Shown: in pieces, positions 1 through 7,964 of the stretch
How the letters are laid out: every line of letters begins with the position of its first letter
How positions within the stretch are numbered: position 1 is the first letter of the stretch
Assembly (NCBI GenBank): GCA_021372575.1
Contig: JAJFUE010000059.1
Location: forward strand, 80,359-115,519
Source: a bacterium
GTDB taxonomy: Bacteria > Sumerlaeota > Sumerlaeia > MVZB01
Reading direction: 5' to 3'
Length of the DNA: 35,161 nucleotides
Notes under the pieces: model-generated
The model's database searches: none
Told to the model about the DNA's origin: nothing
What the model saw: only the letters and a program-made list of their open reading frames with translations
Position numbers and translations under genes: made by a program

Positions 1-1352
1 AATTGATTTTCCGGAAGAGTTCCGGTCGTGTAATTATTAAGGAACGAACAATATGTCACGATGGCATCGGAATAAAGAGCACCGCCGCAACGAATAGATG
101 AATTCTGAATGAACACGCAATGCGACACAGGCCCGCCCACCACAGTGGCCGCACCCGCGGCGCCGCCACTTGCTATTGCCGAAACTCTTTCAACCGAGTT
201 CCCAATGAACGTGCAGTTCTCAACGCTCCCGGCCATGGATAAGGCTCCATCTCCAAATGTCGCCGAATTCCCAATGAAATCGCAAACGGATATGGTTTGC
301 AACTCACCGCTGCTATCAATTCCCCCGACATCGTCGGCGGAATTTTCTATTATTTTGCAATTCGTGATCGTGCCTGATTTTCCGTAATTACTGACCGCAC
401 CACCCCTGCCGTAACCACTACCACCAAAAGCCTTGTTGCCACGCAACGTGCAACCGCTCATTGTCAGGCCGTTTGACCAATTATAGAGACCTCCACCAGC
501 ATGGTAAACCAATCTTCCAGAGACAATGTTATTGTTAAATGCACAGCCTATCAACGTTGGAGAAGTTCCATAGTTGTGAACGGCGCCGCCACTGGCAAAA
601 TCGGCATCAACTGAATTGCCATTAAAAACGGCATTGATGATTTTCAGGGAATGACCACTGTTGTATAAAGCGCCTCCACAACCAATGTAACCGGTCGGCG
701 AATGACCAATTTTAAAGACGGAATCGCTGATGACCGAATTGTTGAGGAACCTGCAGTTCATGATGGTCTGGGCATCACCGGTGTTATAAATCGCCCCACC
801 ACACGACGTCGCCGTGTTATCGGAAAAAGTGCAGTTGACCAGGCTCATCGTCGTCGCACCGTCGCAATAAAGCCCCGCGCCGGATTTGGAAGATGACACG
901 CTGGAATCCGCACGACCGTTCTTCACCGTGAATCCATCAAGCGTGGCGAGACTTGCGCCGATCACCACGTGATAAGAATTGTCCAATGGCGTTGTGGTCG
1001 ATCCGATGTTCCCGTTCAGGGTCGTGACTCGGGAAGCCCAGTCGCGCTGGCTGCGTTCCGTTTCGGTCCCGGCGAATCCGCCGTAAATCGCCACATCCTC
1101 CGGCAGGACAAATGAAATTGTGCGGTCGGTTCCCTTCGTAGGCTTATACGTCGCTGCCGCGACCCAGATTTCGTCGCCCGGTCTCGCATTCTCCAGCGCT
1201 GAATTCAATTTTGTGAACGCGTCTGCCCATGATGTCCCATTGTTGCCGCCGGCGGCGCCCTGCTTGACGTAAATCGTCTTCCCCCACGCCGCGCTGATCA
1301 TGCACGAAAACAGAGTCGCCACCAAGACACACGTCAAAGCCGTGTTGCGCAT
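1..1352 (-). CDS. Secreted right-handed beta-helix protein, partial (C-terminus beyond window)
   Basis: Reading the minus strand from ATG at 1352 gives an uninterrupted frame of about 450 codons that runs off the left edge. It starts with a signal peptide (MRNTALTCVLVATLFSCMIS, then AAWG) followed by TIYVK and NNGTSWADAF, the usual opening of secreted beta-helix proteins. The rest is a run of roughly 22-28-residue rungs of the type NCTFxxNxA and GGAxYNxG, as in polymorphic-outer-membrane-protein or choice-of-anchor Q adhesins. A GAGGAGAG ribosome site lies 6 nt upstream (complement of 1359-1366). It is clearly paralogous to the next gene along nearly its whole visible length and lies 50 bp from its stop, so the two are probably co-transcribed. 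Likely exported to the cell surface; the ligand is unknown. The C-terminal tail is not visible. Confidence 0.88.
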   Translation of the reverse strand, partial: MRNTALTCVLVATLFSCMISAAWGKTIYVKQGAAGGNNGTSWADAFTKLNSALENARPGDEIWVAAATYKPTKGTDRTISFVLPEDVAIYGGFAGTETERSQRDWASRVTTLNGNIGSTTTPLDNSYHVVIGASLATLDGFTVKNGRADSSVSSSKSGAGLYCDGATTMSLVNCTFSDNTATSCGGAIYNTGDAQTIMNCRFLNNSVISDSVFKIGHSPTGYIGCGGALYNSGHSLKIINAVFNGNSVDADFASGGAVHNYGTSPTLIGCAFNNNIVSGRLVYHAGGGLYNWSNGLTMSGCTLRGNKAFGGSGYGRGGAVSNYGKSGTITNCKIIENSADDVGGIDSSGELQTISVCDFIGNSATFGDGALSMAGSVENCTFIGNSVERVSAIASGGAAGAATVVGGPVSHCVFIQNSSIRCGGALYSDAIVTYCSFLNNYTTGTLPENQ

Positions 1353-1402
1353 GTTAGGCTCTCCTCGATGGATTTGTTTCATCGATCGTATAGCCCGAAC
1401 CA

Positions 1403-3523
1403 TTACCAGTACATCATCCAACCGCGCGCGGCGTTCCTTGGCGTGATGAACTCGTAGGCTCCGATGTCGGCCGCGCCTTCGCGCGGGATGCCGAGGATGT
1501 CTTTCGACGGCGCGACTACGGTATAACCGGCGTCAATGCACGGCGATCCCGTTTGCAAACGTAACCCGTCGTCCCACGTCATGTATAACCCGTCCGGCCC
1601 GGCCGGATTGGCCGCGCTCACCCACTTCGGATTGCCCTTGATGTTGCCGCCACGATTGGTCCCGAAATTCGGGTTCCAGTGGGAGCCATCCCAATCGGAA
1701 AGATCGCAGTGGCTGACCGTCATGATGCCGCTGTCGATAAAAACGTCGGGCCCGCCCTGCTTCGCGGTGTTGCCCCAGAACACGCAATTCGTGGCCGAGG
1801 TGCTGATGTCCTCCATCGGATACTGCTGATGAAACGCACCGCCGTAATTCGTCGCGCTGTTCTGGGAGAACGTGCAGTTGGCGATTTCCGAATTGGTCCA
1901 GCCGTAAATGCCGGCGCTGTAGGCCTCGATCGCGCCGCCGCTCTTGGCCGAGTTGGCGATGAAAACACAGTTCGAGACCACCACCGGATTGAAGTAGGCG
2001 CTTGTCATGAACAGGCCGCCGCCGTAGCCGTTCAGCCCTTTAGCCGTGTTGCCAACGAACACGCAGTCGGCGACCGATTCGGTCATCGGACCCGAGTTGA
2101 CGGCGCCGGCGGAATCGGCCGAGTTGTTCCTAAAAACGCAGTTCGAAATCTGTCGGGCCTTCGAGATCGCGGCGCCCGCGGTGGATGCCGTGCCGGTCGA
2201 ATAGTTGTCGCTGAACGTGCAATACGTCACGATGGGCGTGTCGTAGAGGCTGCAAATTCCACCGCCCGAATTGGTGAATGTGTTCCGCGTGAACCGGCAC
2301 CACGTCACGACTTGGGGGTTGCCTGTGAAAGTTCCATTCAGGATGCCGCCCCCCATGCCCAGGTTGCTGGAAGGGCCGATCGCGGTGTTGGCATCGAACG
2401 CGCAGTTGGTGACCGTTTGTGAAAGGCCCGCATTCAGGATTCCGCCGCCGCCGTCGCCGGTGGCCGCATTGGCGTTGAACGCACAGACGGAAACGGTCAC
2501 CGTGGTGCCGCTGTTGAAGAGCCCCGCGCCGCCATAGGCCCGGTTGCCGGTAAACGTGCAGCCGGAAACCACGGCCGAATTGCCGGTGTTGTAAATGGCC
2601 CCGCCATACTGTTTGGCCGAATTCGCGCTGAAATTGCATTGCGTGACAACCAGCGACGGGCCGGCGTTGCAGATTGCGCCGCCGTTGGGTGATTCGTAAG
2701 CGGCGCCCGAAAGGACGTAATTGGCCTTGAAGGTGCAATTCACGATCGCCGCGGAAGCGCCGCTGTTGTAGAGCGCACCACCGGCGGGATGAGACGCCGG
2801 CGAGAACGAATACACCGAATTACCCTCGAACGCGCAGCTTGAGACCTTGAGGAACTTGCCGGAGTTGTATATCGCGCCGCCTGCATGACCGCTGTAATTG
2901 TTAATGGAATTGCCCGTGAACGAGCAGGACACGATCGATTGCGAGTCGCCGGTGCTGAAGACCGCGGCGCCGCAGGACGTGGCGGCGTTGTTGCGGAAGG
3001 TGCAATTGGCGACGGTCATGGTCGTCACGCGATCGCAATACAGGCCCGCGCCGCTTTTGAACGCATTGGCGGTGGAATCGGCGAGGCCGTCCCGGACGAT
3101 GAACCCGTCGAGCCGGGCCTTGTTTGCGCCGACCACCACGTGGTACGAGTTATCGGCCGTTCCGGCGGCGCCGATCTCACCGCTGAGCGTCGTCGGGCGC
3201 GCCGTCCAGTTGCGCTGACCGCGCGAGGTCTCCGTGCCGGCGAATCCGCCATAGACGGCCACGCCGGCCGGGAGCATGAACGAGACGCCGCGGTCGGCGC
3301 CGGCGGTTGGCTTGTATGTGGCCGAAGCGACCCAGATTTCGTCGCCCGATTTCGCCGCCGCCAGGGCGGGGACAAGATCCTTGTATGCGTTGGCCCACGA
3401 GGTCCCGTTGTTGCTGCCGGTGGCGGCCGGCTTGACGTAAATCGTCCCGCCCCACGCCGCGCCGATCAGGCACACGAACAGAAAGGCAGGCAAAACACTT
3501 GCGCCAGTCGATTTCCGAATCAC
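1403..3523 (-). CDS. Secreted right-handed beta-helix protein, choice-of-anchor Q type, with W-x-x-Y tail
   Basis: A 706-residue protein. I chose the GTG at 3523 because a GGGGAG ribosome site sits 7 nt upstream and the signal peptide (core VLPAFLFVCLIGAAWG) then falls at residues 9-25. Longer ATG starts at 3556 and 3760 add a non-signal-like leader. Residues about 95-610 are repeated beta-helix rungs (NCTFxxNxA, GGAIYNxG). Residues about 640-695 contain SPCIDAG and DIGAYEF, the signature of the choice-of-anchor Q domain that caps such helices. The last five residues are WMMYW, which match the W-x-x-Y-x ends of the unrelated disaggregatase-like proteins at 7965-18700. A surface adhesin or polysaccharide-binding role is inferred from the fold only; no catalytic residues are recognisable. 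It lies upstream of its paralogue at 1-1352 on the same strand. Confidence 0.88.
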   Translation of the reverse strand: MIRKSTGASVLPAFLFVCLIGAAWGGTIYVKPAATGSNNGTSWANAYKDLVPALAAAKSGDEIWVASATYKPTAGADRGVSFMLPAGVAVYGGFAGTETSRGQRNWTARPTTLSGEIGAAGTADNSYHVVVGANKARLDGFIVRDGLADSTANAFKSGAGLYCDRVTTMTVANCTFRNNAATSCGAAVFSTGDSQSIVSCSFTGNSINNYSGHAGGAIYNSGKFLKVSSCAFEGNSVYSFSPASHPAGGALYNSGASAAIVNCTFKANYVLSGAAYESPNGGAICNAGPSLVVTQCNFSANSAKQYGGAIYNTGNSAVVSGCTFTGNRAYGGAGLFNSGTTVTVSVCAFNANAATGDGGGGILNAGLSQTVTNCAFDANTAIGPSSNLGMGGGILNGTFTGNPQVVTWCRFTRNTFTNSGGGICSLYDTPIVTYCTFSDNYSTGTASTAGAAISKARQISNCVFRNNSADSAGAVNSGPMTESVADCVFVGNTAKGLNGYGGGLFMTSAYFNPVVVSNCVFIANSAKSGGAIEAYSAGIYGWTNSEIANCTFSQNSATNYGGAFHQQYPMEDISTSATNCVFWGNTAKQGGPDVFIDSGIMTVSHCDLSDWDGSHWNPNFGTNRGGNIKGNPKWVSAANPAGPDGLYMTWDDGLRLQTGSPCIDAGYTVVAPSKDILGIPREGAADIGAYEFITPRNAARGWMMYW

Positions 3524-4045
3524 ATCGCATCTCCCCGCGTTTCTTAACTGGAACATCTGTATATTCTTTTTTTGGTAATCGCCACTGGAATCGACGGGGG
3601 CTCGCGGCTCGATGCCAGGCGGATCATCGCATCGGTGGACGCGGGTTGCCATGGGGTGGAGCGCGGCGCCCCAAAATCCATCAGCATGGTGCAGCGCAAA
3701 CGGTCGAAATAGGTGGATACGCCCATCGAGTTTTAACAGTTGAAAATGATTCAACATCATTCCCGATTACACAAAATGCAATTAATAGGCCACAAAATAC
3801 AATCTCCATGGAAATTAAAACAGACCGAGGTAATTCAGGAAAGACATTGTGCCCAATACAGAAATATTCATCTCATTCTTATCATGAATTCGGATCCGCA
3901 GCATTGGGAACCGCTCAATTCACTTTCGCTTTTTTGACGTTTTCTTGCATTTACACGGCGAATTATAATATTGTATTTAATGGAGTTATGTCTATTCCGC
4001 CAAATACGACAACAAAACAATTAAAAAAAGTTTGTGAATTTTTTC
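3524..4045. other. Intergenic region, AT-rich, divergent control region
   Basis: No gene is convincing here; the short open frames show no codon bias and no family resemblance. The left part holds the GGGGAG ribosome site and presumably the promoter of the minus-strand beta-helix gene, but I cannot pick a clear promoter. From about 3705 to 4045 the sequence becomes strongly AT-rich. It shares scattered blocks with 5055-5352 upstream of the second pseudopilin, for example a CCCATCGAG block followed by a TTGAAAAT-like block. It is therefore probably part of the duplicated pseudopilin cassette. Confidence 0.5.
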
Positions 4046-4075
4046 TTGAATGTGCAAATTGGATTAAGATATAAG
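4046..4075 (+). promoter_or_regulatory. Promoter of pseudopilin gene 1
   Basis: TTGAAT at 4046-4051, an 18-nt spacer, then TATAAG at 4070-4075, a sigma-70-like arrangement. The block GTGAATTTTTTCTTGAATGT is preserved at both pseudopilin promoters (4034-4053 and 5341-5360) while flanking sequence has diverged. This supports a functional promoter with an AT-rich upstream element. Confidence 0.6.
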
Positions 4076-4127
4076 TTTCTGTCCTTATGTTAAGGGTTGT
4101 CGCAAAACAGGCTGAAGGAGGATGGTT

Positions 4128-4826
4128 ATGATGCGACGTTCTGGCTTTACACTGATTGAGTTGCTCATTGTTGTGGCGATCATCGCGATTCTGGCGGCGA
4201 TCGCGGTTCCCAACTTCCTGGAGGCACAGACGCGCTCGCGTGTCTCTCGCGCGCAGAACGACATGCGCGCCATCGATCTGGCGATGGAATCCTACCGGAT
4301 CGACAACAACAGCTATCCGCTGTCGGATACCGACTCCTGGTTGCCCGGCCACGGCACATTGTCGGGACTCGACCGGCGTCTGCTGACCACCCCGGTCTCC
4401 TACATCGCCGAATTTCCGCGCGACGTGTTCATGATTGTCGCCGGCATCTCGCAGCCGTGGTTCCGACTGTACGGCGTGTCGTATCCCGGCCCGGGCCCGG
4501 AATACGTTGCATCCGGTGGCGGGCAGAATCCGAGCATGATGGGCACGGCGTATCCCAAGTCGGGATGGATGACATGGAGTCTCGGCCCCGACCAGGTCAC
4601 CAATGCGGCCTACTACTACACCGAACAGATGATCATCGCGAACGAGTCGGCGAATCCACCGGCCATCGGCAAAGACAAAAACGGCAACTGGATCAACCCG
4701 ACCGCGACCCACAGTTACATGCACGGCATGCGGTATGATCCGACCAACGGCACCGTCAGCTGGGGCGACATCTATCGCTTCGGCGGCGACGCCAAGATCC
4801 GTACGCAACCGCTGCCCGGGTCCTGA
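4128..4826 (+). CDS. Type II secretion / type IV pilus-like pseudopilin (GspG-like), copy 1
   Basis: A 232-residue prepilin-type protein. The N-terminus reads MMRRSG|FTLIELLIVVAI: a short basic leader, a Gly-Phe prepilin-peptidase cleavage site, Glu at mature position 5, and a hydrophobic helix ending IAVPNFLEAQ. I chose ATG 4128 because the AAGGAGG site at 4115-4121 is 6 nt upstream; ATG 4122 overlaps that site. The C-terminal domain (residues about 45-232) is not the minimal GspG fold; it carries PGPGPEYVA, KDKNGNWINPTATH and YDPTNGTVSWGDIYRFGG. Proteins with this start and a large lineage-specific domain are abundant in Sumerlaeota, Hydrogenedentota and Lentisphaerae-like genomes. It should be inserted in the inner membrane and processed by PilD. 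It has its own promoter and terminator and no pilus machinery gene beside it. Whether it is structural or cargo is unknown. Confidence 0.9.
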   Translation: MMRRSGFTLIELLIVVAIIAILAAIAVPNFLEAQTRSRVSRAQNDMRAIDLAMESYRIDNNSYPLSDTDSWLPGHGTLSGLDRRLLTTPVSYIAEFPRDVFMIVAGISQPWFRLYGVSYPGPGPEYVASGGGQNPSMMGTAYPKSGWMTWSLGPDQVTNAAYYYTEQMIIANESANPPAIGKDKNGNWINPTATHSYMHGMRYDPTNGTVSWGDIYRFGGDAKIRTQPLPGS

Positions 4827-4850
4827 TACGTCTGATCGGATGATGTGAAA

Positions 4851-4888
4851 CAAAATCCCCACCCGGCCATCGGGTGGGGATTTTGTTT
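4851..4888 (+). terminator. Rho-independent terminator after pseudopilin 1
   Basis: A perfect 15-bp stem (4851-4865 with 4871-4885, core ATCCCCACCCG/CGGGTGGGGAT) with a 5-nt loop GCCAT. It lies 24 nt after the stop and runs into T-rich sequence. The same hairpin follows copy 2, so the terminator was duplicated with the gene. Confidence 0.85.
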
Positions 4889-5352
4889 GGGGTCAGGCAT
4901 GGCCGGCGTGGGGGGGGTAGGAGTTTAGAGTGAGTGACAGAGGTTTTCCGGCAATCAGCCCGATCGGAATCGACCCCGATTTTTCGAAGGATCGATGGAT
5001 TTTGTAACAGCCGAGATTGAGGGACAACATTCGGCAAGCGCTCGAGAATGCGTCAACGCACCCATCGAGCTTCAAAATTTGAAAATTCGGAAGGAAGGCA
5101 ATCCAGCAATAAAATACAGTTATAGAATAGAATGTAGAACACAGTTGAAGCGATTAACGGCAATCTCGGTTCATTACGGAAACTATCATTACATGTTTAT
5201 CTGTTTATGGGGACAAAAGAGATGCTGGGGTATGGGCGTGTTGTGGTGTGCAAGCGGGTTATTAGCGGCTTTCGCGATTCATTTTATTGGATTTGGCGAA
5301 ATTTCAACAAATGCGCCAATATAACAATAGAAAAAAGATCGTGAATTTTTTC
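4889..5352. other. Intergenic region upstream of pseudopilin 2
   Basis: About 460 bp without a credible gene. An open frame at 4995-5324 has no codon bias and no recognisable family, and its sequence overlaps the block shared with the upstream region of copy 1, so I treat it as non-coding. The region becomes AT-rich toward the promoter at 5353. Confidence 0.5.
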
Positions 5353-5381
5353 TTGAATGTAACAATTGGGTAGTATATAAA
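5353..5381 (+). promoter_or_regulatory. Promoter of pseudopilin gene 2
   Basis: TTGAAT at 5353-5358, a 17-nt spacer and TATAAA at 5376-5381. It is preceded by the same GTGAATTTTTTC block as the copy 1 promoter. Confidence 0.62.
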
Positions 5382-5440
5382 GCGCGTCATTATGTCAAGC
5401 GTGTCACGTCACGTGAAAAAACGATTGGAGGAGGATGGTT

Positions 5441-6145
5441 ATGATTCGACGTTCTGGCTTTACTCTGATTGAGCTGCTGATTGTTGTGGCGATCATTGCG
5501 ATCCTGGCGGCGATCGCGGTCCCCAACTTTTTGGAGGCTCAGACGCGCTCGCGCGTCTCGCGCGCACAGAACGACATGCGCACTATCAGTCTGGCCATGG
5601 AGTCCTATCGCCTCGATAACAACAGCTATCCGCTTTCGGAAGCCGATACCTGGCTGATGCCCCCCGTCAGCACGTATGCGGCCACGGACAGGCGCCTGCT
5701 GTCAACGCCTGTTTCCTACATTGCCGATTTCCCGCGCGACGTGTTCATGATCGTCGCCGGCATCTCGCAGCCCGGATTCCGCATGTATGCCGTGTCGTAT
5801 CCCGGCCCGGGTCCGGAATACGTCGCAACCGGCGGCGGCAAGAATCCCACTCTCATGCCCATGGCGTATCCCAAGACGGGCTGGATGACCTGGAGTCTCG
5901 GACCCGATGGGGTCACCAACACCGCCTACTATTACACGCTGCCCATGATCATTGCGAACGAGGCCTCGAATCCGCCGGCCATCGGCAAAGACAAAAACGG
6001 CAACTGGATCAACCCGACCGCGACCCACAATTACATGCACGGCATGCGGTATGATCCGACCAACGGCACCGTCAGCTGGGGCGACATCTATCGCTTCGGC
6101 GGCGACGCCGAAAATCGCACCCAGCCGCTGCCGGGCACCAATTGA
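5441..6145 (+). CDS. Type II secretion / type IV pilus-like pseudopilin (GspG-like), copy 2
   Basis: A 234-residue near-duplicate of the 4128-4826 protein. It has the leader MIRRSG, cleavage before FTLIELL, the same FLEAQTRSRVSRAQNDMR helix, and the same C-terminal blocks including KDKNGNWINPTATH and WGDIYRFGGDA. The start is ATG 5441, 6 nt after GGAGGAGG; the alternative ATG at 5435 overlaps that site. Differences from copy 1 cluster around residues 65-80 (DTWLMPPVSTYAATDRR versus DSWLPGHGTLSGLDRR), while the two ends are almost identical. It has an independent promoter and terminator, so the pair arose as a tandem cassette duplication rather than as an operon. Expected location is the inner membrane before assembly. 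Which machinery uses it is not shown here. Confidence 0.9.
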   Translation: MIRRSGFTLIELLIVVAIIAILAAIAVPNFLEAQTRSRVSRAQNDMRTISLAMESYRLDNNSYPLSEADTWLMPPVSTYAATDRRLLSTPVSYIADFPRDVFMIVAGISQPGFRMYAVSYPGPGPEYVATGGGKNPTLMPMAYPKTGWMTWSLGPDGVTNTAYYYTLPMIIANEASNPPAIGKDKNGNWINPTATHNYMHGMRYDPTNGTVSWGDIYRFGGDAENRTQPLPGTN

Positions 6146-6172
6146 TATACGAAAATACAATGCGTAAAATCG

Positions 6173-6203
6173 AATCCCCACCCGGTCATCGGGTGGGGAT
6201 TTT
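6173..6203 (+). terminator. Terminator after pseudopilin 2
   Basis: A 12-bp perfect stem (6173-6184 with 6190-6201) with loop GTCAT, almost identical to the hairpin at 4851-4888. Sequence on both sides is T/A-rich (CGATTTT when read on the minus strand), so it may also stop transcripts of ahcY from the opposite side. Confidence 0.8.
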
Positions 6204-6210
6204 CATTGGT

Positions 6211-6254
6211 CGGGCTCCGGCATGAGGCAACTCATTCCGGAGCCCGTTTTTTTT
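6211..6254 (+). terminator. Strong hairpin plus T-run between convergent genes
   Basis: CGGGCTCCGG at 6211-6220 pairs with CCGGAGCCCG at 6237-6246. An inner ATGAG/CTCAT stem extends it, and eight T follow at 6247-6254. The T-run points to plus-strand termination. The element lies just downstream of the ahcY stop on the other strand and separates the convergent transcription units. Confidence 0.75.
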
Positions 6255-6259
6255 GAGGA

Positions 6260-7696
<1,437 letters not shown>

Positions 7697-7738
7697 GATC
7701 GAAAGCTCCTTGATGTGGACCGCCGCGCCTGACGCGGC

Positions 7739-7790
7739 TTTTATCCTTAAATCCGGATATTAGGATAAAAGAAAACGAATGGAGGGTCAA
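7739..7790 (-). promoter_or_regulatory. ahcY promoter with overlapping palindromic operator candidate
   Basis: On the minus strand there is TTGACC (complement of 7785-7790), a 17-nt spacer and TATCCT (complement of 7762-7767). The -10 lies inside a perfect inverted repeat, TTTTATCCT (7739-7747) with AGGATAAAA (7762-7770), whose 14-nt centre contains the palindrome ATCCGGAT. A second hairpin, GCCGCG/CGCGGC at 7722-7738, lies in the leader before the ribosome site. Position over the -10 and start point suggests repressor binding; the regulator is unknown. The layout does not resemble a SAH riboswitch. Confidence 0.6.
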
Positions 7791-7964
7791 TCGAAAAGTA
7801 GGCGGCTCGATTCACGGCGGCACAAAATGCAATTACGGTTACCAAATTACAACAAGGCACCTTTTACCCGGCTGATATATCCTACCTTTTGTTCGCATGG
7901 ATGCTGTTGCCGGGAATCTACCTGTTCCTGATTTCAATCGTTGTCTTAAATCGCGGAGACCACC

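Noticed and set aside
109-896. Short plus-strand frames at 109-387 and 702-896
   Set aside because: They lie opposite the partial beta-helix gene, which has an intact signal peptide, ribosome site and repeats.
3177-3530. ATG at 3530 as start of the minus-strand beta-helix gene
   Set aside because: That ATG is in another frame. The in-frame GTG at 3523 has the ribosome site and signal peptide.
4995-5324. A 109-codon frame upstream of pseudopilin 2
   Set aside because: No codon bias, no clear ribosome site, and it overlaps the shared non-coding upstream block of the duplicated cassette.
7697-7740. SAH riboswitch upstream of ahcY
   Set aside because: The leader is under 70 nt, holds only one short hairpin, and lacks the conserved core that I would expect of that riboswitch.
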